Below, piece after piece: positions 16,036 to 24,872 of a stretch of 64,000 nucleotides of DNA. The notes below the pieces were generated by a model. That model was not told the DNA's origin and did no database searches. It saw only the letters and a list, made by a program, of their open reading frames with translations. Made by a program: the position numbers and the translations under genes. Numbering within the stretch: the first letter of the stretch is position 1; the number at the start of each line of letters is the position of its first letter. The DNA comes from a candidate division Zixibacteria bacterium HGW-Zixibacteria-1 (GTDB taxonomy: Bacteria > Zixibacteria > MSB-5A5 > GN15 > PGXB01), in the NCBI GenBank assembly GCA_002838945.1, contig PGXB01000002.1, forward strand, positions 151,474 through 215,473, written 5' to 3'.

Positions 16036-18765
16036 CTATTCGACACATCCGGGCAGAGGTTGAGCGCCGCCCCGATACAGGTAGTTTATCAGATAGGTTA
16101 CATCGAGCAAAGTGATATTGCAGCTTCCATCGACATCAGCCAGGTTTTGATACGGCGGTGGAGGGCCTGCATGATACAAATAATTGATAATATAAAGGAT
16201 ATCCAGCAGGTTGACCTTGTCATCCCCGGTGGCGTCACCATAATGAATAACCGCCTCGATTCCGAAATACTCCGCAATTTTCGCCATCAGTGCGGCCGCA
16301 CTGCTCTCGGTCAGATGATAAATCGGAAAACCGAGCGCAATTCGCTTGCCGCTTCCGGAATCATAGATGATACCCACCGGGTGGCCGTCAAAATTGGGAT
16401 CGGACGAACTGGAGTTATATGTCAGAATAACTTCTCCGCCGGGAGCCGGCTCCATGATGGTGATACTGGGAAGCAGGCCGCCGAAGGTCGAGTTCCTGGT
16501 TTGAAGATTCGGCCAGCCGTTCTGCCCGGTTGCCCCCGTAAAATCAAAATTGGTGTTGATATCGACCTGCGATATCCTCAGATCGTCATAAGCAAAATCC
16601 CCGGGCGAGGTATAGGTCCCGCCCGTCAGATAATAAATGGTCTGCCATCCGGCCAGACAGAAGTTGGTATTAAAATCAAGGAACCAGCTGATCGTATCCT
16701 CCGAACTCGCAAACCGCTTTACCGAAAGGTCATCATCAAACCATAAAATGTTTTTGTACTGCCCGGCTTCCATGCGGTTGATCCGGTCAGGATCGGTGCT
16801 GACGGCATATGTTTCATACGGCAGATCGCCGAAGATACTGTCATAAAAGGCCGCCTGGGCTACCTCCGAGGGATTTATGCCGCCGGATACGGTCTCGTCT
16901 ACAAACAACAGCGGATAATCAAACGTCGCCGCCATCCCGGTTACAATCGATGAACTGTCCGACATTATCATGTCCTGATCTATGGCCAGGAGACGATACT
17001 CATAAACCACATGGGCCTGAGCCGTCAGATCCTCATACTGGGTGTCGCTAAGATCATCGGAAATGACCGACCACTGTCCGCCCTGCGGTCTTCGGAGAAG
17101 ACGATAATGATCCAGATCCAGTTCCATGTTGGGGGCCCATGATATAAACAATTTTTGATATTCCGGCTCCAGCGCAACATCCTGCGGCATCCGCGGTTCG
17201 ACATAAGAAACACCGCTGTTTTCGATCATGTAAAGCGGCCCGATACCATCCTCATTTACCGCCAGCATGGCAAAATAATAGGTCTGCCCCGTCATGAGGC
17301 CGCTCACATCATAGAAGCAATCGCCGGGCGTAACATCCAGCGTGTCGGTATAAATCTGCGACTCCGATCCCATCAATACCTTATAAGTGTAATTGGGAAT
17401 GCAATTATTCCAGACAAGCCGTAAACCTTGCCCGTCTCCCGCATCATACACTGCGTTTATCGGCGTTGCCCCTGCCGCCACATCGATATGCCCGACCGCG
17501 GCCGCCGCCATCCGTACAACCTGCTCGAAATAGGGGAAATTAAGACGCGAGGAGATATCAATATTGGTGTGCCAGCCGGGGGTGTTAAAATCCCCTTCCT
17601 GGGCATAGGAAACAAGAAAATCGTAATTTGCGAAAGAAGCATGATCCGAACCGCCGCTGGAACCCTGCAGGGCCGGGAGAAGCGGGGTGACCCGGTGAGC
17701 GGCATCCCGCATAACATATGAATAAACCGGAGAGGTGCCGTTGAAAAGTGTAAGATTATTTATTGTATCCGGATTGTATGCCACCATGTCGAAATTGAGC
17801 ATGCATTCCACATCAGTGCCCTGATAATACAATTTGTTAGCCAGGTAATCGGAGCCGACAAGCCCGACCTCCTCGGCTGAAAAAGCCACGAACATAATCG
17901 ATTTCTTTGTCTGAACATTTTTATATATTCGGGCCAGTTCCATGGCCACCGCCGTTCCGCTGGCATTATCATCGGCCCCCGGTGCATAAAGCAGCGGGCT
18001 GGTCTCTCCATTGTAGGAATCATAATGGCCGCCGATGACAATAACCTTATTAGGCTCGGTCGTCCCCTCTTTGAAACAAATGACATTGTGGCACGGATAA
18101 CCATAATAATAAAAGGTATCAATGCCCACATTGACACCGACTTCATTGTATCCGAATTCAATAAATTTATCCATAATCCAGTCGCGGGCCGCAAGAATGG
18201 AATCGGTGGAATAATAGCGCGTATAAAATTGCTCCAAACGGGTATCATAACTATATAGCGAATCCTGGCTGACATGATCGGCCATCGAGTCAAGCGGATA
18301 GAAATCATCCGACACGGCGGCGACTATCGGCGGATTATAAAACAGGGGCGTCTCAAGGCCGCTCAACCGAACCGCCATATAGCCGCTTTTTCTGGCCACA
18401 TCGACACTGCTGACCTCAAGCTCGACCAGGGCAACATCTTTGTCGGAAGCCAGCGGCTGGAAGTCAATGATACTTTTTTGTGCGCGTTCCGACTCAGGCG
18501 ACAAAATATAAATGCGCTCAGGATTAATGTCCTCTGCGATCCGTCTGGGCACAAGCCCGGCGGCCGTCAGCCGGTCGTATCCGGCGCTATCCAGTTCCAC
18601 GATAAAATCATCCCCGAGTTTTCCCCGGGCATGATCGACGACTGAAAGCGCGGTCTTCAGGTCATCCGGACTATTAATGTTCAAAAGATACAAATCAACT
18701 GCGAATGCGCTGCCAAAGGTAAAACACAGTATGACGGTCGCCAGGATAATGGCTGATTTATTCAT
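16036..18765 (-). CDS. Secreted M28 family metallopeptidase with C-terminal dockerin
   Basis: A 909-residue secreted zinc aminopeptidase-like protein. Signal peptide 1-22, then a prodomain-like region and an M28 catalytic domain at about 170-430. The metal and catalytic residues are all visible: GGHYDS (H247), GADDNASG (D265), SAEE (E298/E299), NFDMVAYN (D326) and GWHTNID (H399). Residues about 430-620 look like fibronectin type III repeats. The last 65 residues form a type I dockerin with two calcium-binding repeats (GDATGDDKVNLLDILYIINY and ADVDGSCNITLLDVTYLINY). The dockerin suggests docking to a cohesin on the cell surface, not seen in this window. The start has AAGGGG 8 bases upstream. 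Confidence 0.9.
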   Translation of the reverse strand: MNKSAIILATVILCFTFGSAFAVDLYLLNINSPDDLKTALSVVDHARGKLGDDFIVELDSAGYDRLTAAGLVPRRIAEDINPERIYILSPESERAQKSIIDFQPLASDKDVALVELEVSSVDVARKSGYMAVRLSGLETPLFYNPPIVAAVSDDFYPLDSMADHVSQDSLYSYDTRLEQFYTRYYSTDSILAARDWIMDKFIEFGYNEVGVNVGIDTFYYYGYPCHNVICFKEGTTEPNKVIVIGGHYDSYNGETSPLLYAPGADDNASGTAVAMELARIYKNVQTKKSIMFVAFSAEEVGLVGSDYLANKLYYQGTDVECMLNFDMVAYNPDTINNLTLFNGTSPVYSYVMRDAAHRVTPLLPALQGSSGGSDHASFANYDFLVSYAQEGDFNTPGWHTNIDISSRLNFPYFEQVVRMAAAAVGHIDVAAGATPINAVYDAGDGQGLRLVWNNCIPNYTYKVLMGSESQIYTDTLDVTPGDCFYDVSGLMTGQTYYFAMLAVNEDGIGPLYMIENSGVSYVEPRMPQDVALEPEYQKLFISWAPNMELDLDHYRLLRRPQGGQWSVISDDLSDTQYEDLTAQAHVVYEYRLLAIDQDMIMSDSSSIVTGMAATFDYPLLFVDETVSGGINPSEVAQAAFYDSIFGDLPYETYAVSTDPDRINRMEAGQYKNILWFDDDLSVKRFASSEDTISWFLDFNTNFCLAGWQTIYYLTGGTYTSPGDFAYDDLRISQVDINTNFDFTGATGQNGWPNLQTRNSTFGGLLPSITIMEPAPGGEVILTYNSSSSDPNFDGHPVGIIYDSGSGKRIALGFPIYHLTESSAAALMAKIAEYFGIEAVIHYGDATGDDKVNLLDILYIINYLYHAGPPPPYQNLADVDGSCNITLLDVTYLINYLYRGGAQPLPGCVE

Positions 18766-18902
18766 TGCTGTAACCCCTTTATAAGGCCATGATATAAGTA
18801 TTTGATTTTCTGTCTTTACAGTGGATTATACGCATAAATATCTAATCTATTTCAATTTAGCGGTATTTTGTCAATAATATGACGATTATCCGCCAGGTTT
18901 GT

Positions 18903-19337
18903 TTAGAATTCAAGCGATTCCAACAACTTATCTTTTAATTCGGTCCTGACCTCAAGATATTTACCGGTTGCCGAAGCCACCAATTCTCCGGCATCATTGG
19001 TAACTTCGCCTGTTGTCATAAACAATCGCCCCTTCTGTTGATCGAGTGATCCGGTCAGAGACAGCCTCTGGCCTGTACTTACCGGTTTGTGAAAGCGCAC
19101 CGTCAACTCGACCGTCATGGCATATATATCCCGGGCCAGAAGGGCCTTGATCATAACCTCGTCAAGAAGCGTCGCCGTGATCCCTCCGTGAAAGACACCG
19201 TGATAACCCTCGAACCGCTTTTCGGCAGTATATTCGGTGGAAACCTTTCCCCCTTCATAAAAAAATCTGGCTTTGAGACCGACATGGTTTTCCTGGCCGC
19301 ACACAAAACAGCCGGAATATCTCGCAACTTCCTTCAT
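18903..19337 (-). CDS. PaaI-like hotdog-fold thioesterase
   Basis: The 144-residue product has the hotdog thioesterase pattern: an N-terminal CFVCGQEN segment, the central helix region HGVFHGGITATLLDEVM with the conserved HGG, and later strands VELTVRFHKPVSTGQRL and FMTTGEVTND. Members hydrolyse acyl-CoA or acyl-ACP thioesters. CFVCG at the start is common in the 4HBT subgroup. It stands alone in its transcription unit: an AT-rich gap separates it from the M28 gene, and the terminator of the lipoprotein gene lies just upstream of its start. No ribosome-binding site is evident. Substrate unknown. Confidence 0.85.
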   Translation of the reverse strand: MKEVARYSGCFVCGQENHVGLKARFFYEGGKVSTEYTAEKRFEGYHGVFHGGITATLLDEVMIKALLARDIYAMTVELTVRFHKPVSTGQRLSLTGSLDQQKGRLFMTTGEVTNDAGELVASATGKYLEVRTELKDKLLESLEF

Positions 19338-19385
19338 AATTGGTAATTTAGCAAAATAATCGAATCTGTCAACAGAACAAAAAAA

Positions 19386-19406
19386 AGCCCGGCGACCGGC
19401 CGGGCT
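19386..19406 (-). terminator. Intrinsic terminator after the lipoprotein gene
   Basis: An 8-base-pair stem AGCCCGGC/GCCGGGCT with a five-base loop. On the minus strand it is followed by an uninterrupted T run (19386-19378). It lies 22 bases after the lipoprotein stop at 19428. Confidence 0.9.
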
Positions 19407-19427
19407 CCAAATTGTTCTTCTTATATA

Positions 19428-20294
19428 TTATGCGCCTGCCGGATTGCAGACTTCATACTCATAATTCCAGACTTGATTTTCGCTGGAGATGTTAACATTG
19501 GCGAGACCATTCTCGAAGGTGATCCGAACATCCCAGTTGCGAACCCAAAAATCACTGCTTTCGCCGTAATTGACACTGTAGGCCTGATCAACTGTCAGAT
19601 TGACGCGCCCTTCGCGCGGACATCCGGAAACCCAGCCATAAGTCGCCACGCGGCCGACCGTAATATCATTGATATTCATTTCAATGTTATAGACCGCTTC
19701 CACCGTTGAATCTTCACTTATATAATTCCACTCGACAATCGAGTTATTGACGCCGTTGACGACGCCGAAGTCCTGATCCAGTTCGGTGAACTGCAAATTG
19801 GCATATCCGCTTCTGTTGGTATGGGTGACATCGACCTCATTGCTGGTGTAACCCCAGTGGCGGATATAATACAACGCATCCAAACCTTCGGGATCTTCGA
19901 CCGGCTCGGAAGCAATCTGAAATTGAACCGAGTCTCTGAAATAATCGTCGGCATAAGGATTGAAATGAGCGATATAGGTGATATGCCAGCCTTCGATGTA
20001 ATTGTACTCGACGATATCATCGGGACCCATCGGACCATAATGATTGCGGACATACTCGGTGTCGGTGGGAAGTTGATAAACATTCTCAAATCCCAGAAGG
20101 AAAGTTTCCTCGGTCGAATGAAGGAAATTGTTAATCTGGTCCTGAACAAGCAGGAATTCGGGATTTTCCAGATCGCCGGCGGTGAAGCCGGTCGACGGGA
20201 CCGGATTCTTGTCATCGGAGCAACCCGGCATCAGGAATAACATCGCGGCCAGCAATAAAAGGCCGATTCCCGGAAGACTGATTTTAGGATGCAT
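19428..20294 (-). CDS. Putative lipoprotein, unknown function
   Basis: A signal peptide ends in the lipobox LMPGC (Cys25), followed by SDDKNP, so the product should be lipid-anchored. The 288-residue mature region is rich in aromatic residues and Asp/Asn, with alternating strand patterns and no motif I recognise. AAAGGAG lies about 8 bases before the ATG, so the start is secure. It forms a single-gene unit between the argF gene and a strong terminator. Function unknown. Confidence 0.75.
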   Translation of the reverse strand: MHPKISLPGIGLLLLAAMLFLMPGCSDDKNPVPSTGFTAGDLENPEFLLVQDQINNFLHSTEETFLLGFENVYQLPTDTEYVRNHYGPMGPDDIVEYNYIEGWHITYIAHFNPYADDYFRDSVQFQIASEPVEDPEGLDALYYIRHWGYTSNEVDVTHTNRSGYANLQFTELDQDFGVVNGVNNSIVEWNYISEDSTVEAVYNIEMNINDITVGRVATYGWVSGCPREGRVNLTVDQAYSVNYGESSDFWVRNWDVRITFENGLANVNISSENQVWNYEYEVCNPAGA

Positions 20295-20349
20295 ATTGCC
20301 TCTCCTTTCGCAGCTTTTCCGACCGGGGCCGGCCCTTATCGACAGTGAC

Positions 20350-21252
20350 TTAATGCTGAAGCAAAAAGGCCATTATCGCCTTCTGAATATGCAGCCTGTT
20401 TTCCGCTTCGTCGAACACGATGGAGTGAGGTCCATCCATAACTTCATCCGTGATTTCCCTCCCTCTTTCGGCCGGCAAACAATGCATGACAACATAATCA
20501 GGGCATGCTCCGGACAGAAGCGCCGTATTTAACTGAAAGTTACGTAATTGTTCTTCTTTCTCCTTAATCTGATCTTTCTGGCCCATTGAGGCCCAGACGT
20601 CAGTATAGATAACATCGGCATCCTTAACGGCTTCTTTAGGATCGTGGGTGATCAGGACCGAGCTCTCTTTATTCCGTCTGGCCCTCTCCAGGATGGCCTT
20701 GTCAGGGAGAGTGGCCGGAGAGGTTCCGATTCTCAGATCAATCGGAATCAGGCTGGTTAGATTAAGCCAGCTGTTGGCAACATTATTTCCGTCACCAAGA
20801 TAGGCAATTTTAAATATATCTTTTTTGCGGTGTTCCAGAATCGTGAAATAATCGCCCATTATCTGGCATGGGTGCACCAGGTCGGTCAGGCCGTTAACTA
20901 CCGGCACATCGGCATATTTGGCCAGCCCGGTTACATCGCTGTGGGCAAATGTGCGTATCATAATCAGCCCGACATAGCGCGACAACACCTTGGCGATATC
21001 GTGGATCGATTCCCTCTCGCCGATCTTGATCTCCTTGTCGGTGATGTAAAGGGCGTTCCCCCCCAATTCGTTAATTCCCACCTCAAAAGAAACCCGGGTC
21101 CGCAACGAGGGCTTGGTGAAAATACAGGCCGCCGATTTGCCGGCCAGCGGCTTGGGGGCCTTCGCGCCGCTTTTCATTTCGCGGCACAAATCAAATACTT
21201 CCCAAACCTCTTTCTTGGTGAGGTCGGTAATTTCGGTTAATGATCTCGGCAT
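20350..21252 (-). CDS. argF: Ornithine carbamoyltransferase
   Basis: This enzyme joins carbamoyl phosphate and ornithine to give citrulline in arginine synthesis. Its 300 residues carry the carbamoyl-phosphate motif SLRTR (49-53; family SxRTR), HPCQ, the GDGNNVANSW segment near the domain hinge, DVWASMGQ, and the ornithine-site HCLPAERG. GDGNNVA and HCLP favour ornithine over aspartate or N-acetylornithine as substrate. I start at the ATG at 21252 because GAAAGGAG precedes it by 6 bases; an upstream in-frame codon at 21321 has no such site and would add 23 foreign residues. No other arginine genes are near. Confidence 0.94.
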   Translation of the reverse strand: MPRSLTEITDLTKKEVWEVFDLCREMKSGAKAPKPLAGKSAACIFTKPSLRTRVSFEVGINELGGNALYITDKEIKIGERESIHDIAKVLSRYVGLIMIRTFAHSDVTGLAKYADVPVVNGLTDLVHPCQIMGDYFTILEHRKKDIFKIAYLGDGNNVANSWLNLTSLIPIDLRIGTSPATLPDKAILERARRNKESSVLITHDPKEAVKDADVIYTDVWASMGQKDQIKEKEEQLRNFQLNTALLSGACPDYVVMHCLPAERGREITDEVMDGPHSIVFDEAENRLHIQKAIMAFLLQH

Positions 21253-21370
21253 ATACGCTCCTTTCTTATGTTCCTGTTTAATAAACCGCCGCATATTATA
21301 TTTTAGTTGGGCTTCTGTCAAGCGTCGTTTGTCCCCCTTGAACGATATTCCCGGTAACTCCCTGTTTGTC

Positions 21371-21398
21371 TTGCCAATTGCAACAAAATTCGTAATCT
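21371..21398 (+). promoter_or_regulatory. Candidate sigma-70 promoter for the LiaF-like gene
   Basis: TTGCCA (21371-21376), a 16-base spacer and TAATCT (21393-21398). The predicted start near 21405 gives a leader of about 27 bases with GGGAGG before the ATG at 21432. Matches are imperfect. Confidence 0.4.
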
Positions 21399-21431
21399 TA
21401 GCGTAAGCCTGTTTAAGGGAGGAAAATCCTT

Positions 21432-22022
21432 ATGACGAATAAACGCGAATTTTGGGGATTTCTTATTTTAATCGTGGGAATTGTTCTGCTTTTGAGCAAT
21501 TTTCATATTTTTGACTATTCCGTCCGGCATTTCCTGCGTGACCTCTGGCCGCTTATTCTGGTTATCATTGGTATCGCGATGATTATCCGCCACGCCACCA
21601 AACGAGAAACGGAAACCGGGGGATCTTTTCAAATGTCATCCGATCAGACCATGACCGGCCATATTTCCAAAACCTTCGGCGATATCAGAGCCGACTTCAA
21701 GGACCGCGAGATCGATGGTTTCAGCACCTCAAATACCTTTGGCGACAACACCATCAGCCTGGCCGGGGCCAGACTGAAAAGCGGTATCAACAGAATCCGC
21801 GTCTCCGGTGTATTCGGTGATATCACGATAATCGTTCCGGCCAATATGGAAGTCTTCGCCTACGGTTCAACCACTTTCGGCGACCTGTTTATTCTCGGAA
21901 AATCGGAATCAGGCATCTCCAACAGCCTTCAGAATCAGACCGACGGCTATGATTCAGCCTCGGCCAAAGTTCATATTTCGGCGGGGACCACTTTCGGCGA
22001 CGTAAAAATCTACCGGGCATAA
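21432..22022 (+). CDS. LiaF/VraT-like membrane protein (cell-wall-active antibiotic response family)
   Basis: Residues about 7-50 form two hydrophobic helices split by a short charged loop (the LiaF transmembrane module). After a polar linker, residues about 85-196 form a repeating beta structure with TFGD, TFGDN, VFGDI, TFGDL and TFGDVKIY, the hallmark of the LiaF C-terminal domain. In Firmicutes LiaF restrains the LiaRS two-component sensor; no such partner is visible here. The start has a strong GGGAGG. Length 196 residues is typical. It is a single gene on the plus strand with a hairpin after its stop. Probable role is an envelope-stress sensor, by inference. Confidence 0.78.
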   Translation: MTNKREFWGFLILIVGIVLLLSNFHIFDYSVRHFLRDLWPLILVIIGIAMIIRHATKRETETGGSFQMSSDQTMTGHISKTFGDIRADFKDREIDGFSTSNTFGDNTISLAGARLKSGINRIRVSGVFGDITIIVPANMEVFAYGSTTFGDLFILGKSESGISNSLQNQTDGYDSASAKVHISAGTTFGDVKIYRA

Positions 22023-22031
22023 AATAAAACG

Positions 22032-22077
22032 GGCCGGATTCCGGGAGTGTTGAGCCTGACAAAAATGGAATCCGGCC
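22032..22077 (+). terminator. Long hairpin after the LiaF-like gene, likely terminator
   Basis: An 11-base-pair perfect stem (GGCCGGATTCC/GGAATCCGGCC) with a 24-base loop begins nine bases after the stop at 22022. The following T tract is weak, so termination may be partial. It also lies downstream of the convergent Cys-rich gene. Confidence 0.5.
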
Positions 22078-22100
22078 TGTTACTTCGACTACTCTTTCGA

Positions 22101-22298
22101 CTACTCTTTCTTATCAGACGGGCAGCAATCCGATTTTCCTTCGGTCGGAGGGCAGCATTCCGATTTGTCGCCCTGCACGATTTTAATCATCGGCATCCCG
22201 CAACAGGCCATCATCTCCTTCATCTTTTTGCCGGTGACCTCGATGCGGAAACCATCATCGGTTTCCACACATTTGATCGTCGCGCATTCTTTTTCCAC
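22101..22298 (-). CDS. Small cysteine-rich protein, likely metal-binding
   Basis: A 65-residue protein with eight Cys: two near the N-terminus (C5 and C10), a CCGMP pair at the centre, and two more CC pairs in the charged C-terminal tail (ECCPP, DCCPS). The Cys pattern suggests metal or redox chemistry, but matches no named motif I know. The ribosome-binding site is very strong (GGAGGT, about 6 bases before the ATG). At the 3' end a 12-base tandem duplication (22086-22097 and 22098-22109) duplicates the stop codon in frame. Function unknown. Confidence 0.62.
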   Translation of the reverse strand: MEKECATIKCVETDDGFRIEVTGKKMKEMMACCGMPMIKIVQGDKSECCPPTEGKSDCCPSDKKE

Positions 22299-22434
22299 TC
22301 ATACCACCTCCTTTCAATTTCGATATATTATTATATGCATATATAGCTATATATGTTTCGTAAGATATTCATTTAATGGAATATTTTTTGAAAGACGCCA
22401 ATTAAATAATGGGGAGACTTTGTAAGCGCTTGAC

Positions 22435-23220
22435 TTACAGTGCCTTCCTGCAGTAAATGACCATACTTCTGGAATCAGGACTCAACTTTTTTGAGGACAA
22501 ACTGCCCCTGACATCTTCCACCTGGAATCCCCTGTTTTCCAGCAGATCCGAAATTTCCGGAACGGTGAATATGCGGTAACAAATGGATATTTCGTTCGCT
22601 TTATCATTATCTATAAATAGCCTCTTGACCGTCATCCGCTTGGTTTTCCGGGAAAAGCTCGATTTTTGAACCAGATATCGATCCCCACCCAGTTCATATC
22701 TCGTTTCGTCCCCGTCACGCTTCAGGGCAAAATCCTTGTTCCAGATCTCAAGAAGCAATTTCCCGCCCGGCTTGAGCACCCGACCGATCTCAATTATTGT
22801 CTTCTCGTTATCCTCATCGCTCAGAAAACCGAAACTGCCGAAGAGCGATAATGCCCAGTCGAAAACAGCCGCGCGGAACGGCAGACTCCTCATATTCCCG
22901 CGGACAAAGGGCGCCCGAATATTTTTTTTTGCGGCTTCGGAACCGGCAATATTGATTAGCGTTCGCGAATAATCGAGCCCGAAAGCATGGTATCTGACGG
23001 CTCTCAGTTTAAGACAATGTCTTCCCTGCCCGCAGCCGACATCAAGAATCATCTCATTTTTTGCGAATTGACACAGCGCCGTAAGCTCCCGCACCTCAGT
23101 CGTCGTCCGCTCATCGGTCAGGGCTCCCCAAAAAGGTGTCTGGGTATAGAACTCTTCGAAATAGGTCCGATGCTCCTCGTATTTTCCTTCTTTGCTTTTA
23201 TTTTGATGCATAGGAGCCAT
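22435..23220 (-). CDS. Class I SAM-dependent methyltransferase
   Basis: The 261-residue protein has the SAM-binding core: motif I MILDVGCGQGRHCLKL (about 57-72), then FGLDYSRTLI, RGNMRSLPF, a motif resembling post-I FDWALSLFGSFGFL, and PGGKLLLEIW. This is the Methyltransf_11/25 pattern, usually acting on small molecules or lipids. An N-terminal segment (YTQTPFWGALTDERTT) is shared with a group of uncharacterised methyltransferases. It lies 14 bases downstream of the hydrolase gene on the same strand, so the pair is probably an operon. Substrate unknown. The first two Met codons are both possible starts. Confidence 0.85.
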   Translation of the reverse strand: MAPMHQNKSKEGKYEEHRTYFEEFYTQTPFWGALTDERTTTEVRELTALCQFAKNEMILDVGCGQGRHCLKLRAVRYHAFGLDYSRTLINIAGSEAAKKNIRAPFVRGNMRSLPFRAAVFDWALSLFGSFGFLSDEDNEKTIIEIGRVLKPGGKLLLEIWNKDFALKRDGDETRYELGGDRYLVQKSSFSRKTKRMTVKRLFIDNDKANEISICYRIFTVPEISDLLENRGFQVEDVRGSLSSKKLSPDSRSMVIYCRKAL

Positions 23221-23234
23221 ATTGAGACCAGAGA

Positions 23235-24074
23235 TTATAATCCGCTCCCTGTTATATATTGAAACAAATGGTCGTAAAATTCACCCGAAGCATCGGTCAT
23301 CGGGCAATGCCCCGCTCCCTCGAAGGCACGCTTCGCAATATCGTTCTCTTCCAGAAATTTCAGGGTTGACCGCGCCAGGCTTTTGGTTCCATAACAAAAT
23401 AGCTTCGGTATTTTGAGCGATAGAAAAATCTGTCCGATTTCGCTTTTGTACTTGCCGTCGAGCGAAGTATTCCGCCGCACCAGTTCGAGTGCATTCGCGA
23501 GAAAGGCTTCCCGGCGGCACATGCTGACCCCTACATAATACAGCCGCCCCGATCTGAGCTCCCCCAGCTTGCCCCAGACCAACTTCTCCTTGAAATCATT
23601 CTCGAACCACTTTTCGAAATTGCCCTTATCATGCGCCTTTACCGCCGCTCTCGAAATTGTCAAATCATATTGCGTCACATCACCTTCGATGCTGACATAC
23701 TTCTTGATTATCTTATGCTTATCGGAGGCGCACAGAAGCGTCGTCAGGTCGCCCCCCATCGAGTGCCCGACCACGATTAATTCCTTCAGTCCCAGTTCCT
23801 TAATCAGCCGCCACAACCGCCCGACATGCGCCTCATAGCCGTAATCACCGATATCAGCCGCCCCGGATGAGCGGCCGTAGCCGATCAGGTCCGGCACAAT
23901 GAGATTGAATTGCCCGAACCGATCGTCTCTGAAGGGGTCCTCAAAACTCAGCCCCGAATCGCCCAGACCGTGGACGAACAGAATGGATATTCGTTTCGGA
24001 TCGACTCCATTATGCCTGCAAAACAGCAATTTATTGTCAATTCTCAGGTAATCCTCTCGCATCAACCACTCCAT
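23235..24074 (-). CDS. Alpha/beta hydrolase
   Basis: A 279-residue alpha/beta hydrolase with the oxyanion strand FVHGLGDSG (near 35), the catalytic nucleophile elbow GHSMGG (Ser near 105), an acid in the region YGTKSLARS, and the catalytic His in GAGHCPM near 260. The central lid region (about 130-200) is long and charged. Homologues range over esterases, C-C hydrolases and bromoperoxidase-like enzymes; specificity cannot be given. The start has AGGGAA 6 bases upstream. It is followed closely by the methyltransferase gene. Confidence 0.87.
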   Translation of the reverse strand: MEWLMREDYLRIDNKLLFCRHNGVDPKRISILFVHGLGDSGLSFEDPFRDDRFGQFNLIVPDLIGYGRSSGAADIGDYGYEAHVGRLWRLIKELGLKELIVVGHSMGGDLTTLLCASDKHKIIKKYVSIEGDVTQYDLTISRAAVKAHDKGNFEKWFENDFKEKLVWGKLGELRSGRLYYVGVSMCRREAFLANALELVRRNTSLDGKYKSEIGQIFLSLKIPKLFCYGTKSLARSTLKFLEENDIAKRAFEGAGHCPMTDASGEFYDHLFQYITGSGL

Positions 24075-24223
24075 ATTTAAGTTCCCTTTTTATCATAATA
24101 CGAGAAATCCGCCGAAATCAACATCAAATTGTCAGTTAAATAATCCGGCCGGAGCATTCGACTGCTCCATCGACACTGATACCGCGATGCCCGGTCCGAC
24201 GGTTTTTATTCCCGCCTGGTAAT

Positions 24224-24252
24224 TTGTTTCATTTTGTATCGGAAAGTATTAT
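24224..24252 (+). promoter_or_regulatory. Candidate sigma-70 promoter for the small membrane protein gene
   Basis: TTGTTT at 24224-24229, 17-base spacer, TATTAT at 24247-24252. The start near 24259 gives a leader of about 40 bases that includes AGGAGA before the ATG at 24301. Confidence 0.55.
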
Positions 24253-24300
24253 ATTGGCAAATATCATAAATCGAATAAATCCTTTTAGGAGAAATATACT

Positions 24301-24750
24301 ATGGCGCAGTCTGATGATGATAAGCCTGAGAAGATCGATATAGAATTAACTGTGGAGTTGTACAAAGCCAGCCGCGAAGCGGTCAAACATTATGACGAAC
24401 TGCGTTGGAAAAGGCTGTCCACCTACCTTTATTCGACCGCCCTGTTGTTCGCCGGAGTCGGTTTTACCCAGAAATATTTGCATTCAGGGTCGATGAGTCT
24501 TGTCATCCTGATAGTCGGGTTTCTATTCACCACATGCTTCTTTATTATCGAGTATCGCTCCGCCGAACCATTGATCGGCTGGGTCAAAGAGGCCCACCGG
24601 CTTGAGAAATTACTTGGCGGCGGCAATGAGCATATCAAGAGCCGGATGGCACTTCGTCAGCGGCATGCATTCCGAATCATGTATGGTCTTTTTGCTGCGG
24701 GCTGGCTTGCTACCATTATCATTACTTTTTTTTTGGATAATACCGCCTGA
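24301..24750 (+). CDS. Three-helix membrane protein of unknown function
   Basis: The 149-residue product begins with an acidic cytosolic stretch and amphipathic helix (1-38), then helices at about 42-60, 66-86 and 125-145, the last two separated by a charged loop with GGGNEHIKSRMALRQRHAF. The arrangement of a short soluble N-terminus, a hairpin of two helices and a third helix somewhat resembles SLATT-type small membrane proteins, but the match is weak. It has its own promoter and a good AGGAGA site. No function can be assigned. Confidence 0.65.
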   Translation: MAQSDDDKPEKIDIELTVELYKASREAVKHYDELRWKRLSTYLYSTALLFAGVGFTQKYLHSGSMSLVILIVGFLFTTCFFIIEYRSAEPLIGWVKEAHRLEKLLGGGNEHIKSRMALRQRHAFRIMYGLFAAGWLATIIITFFLDNTA

Positions 24751-24872
24751 CCCTTGCACGGCGGATGCCGCCGGAATCAACGGTCGGCTTGCAGTCGATT
24801 TTCCGACCCGATCCCATTTTACAAACATGTATGGGAACGAATATGCCGACTGCAGAATATTCTTCGGCAATA

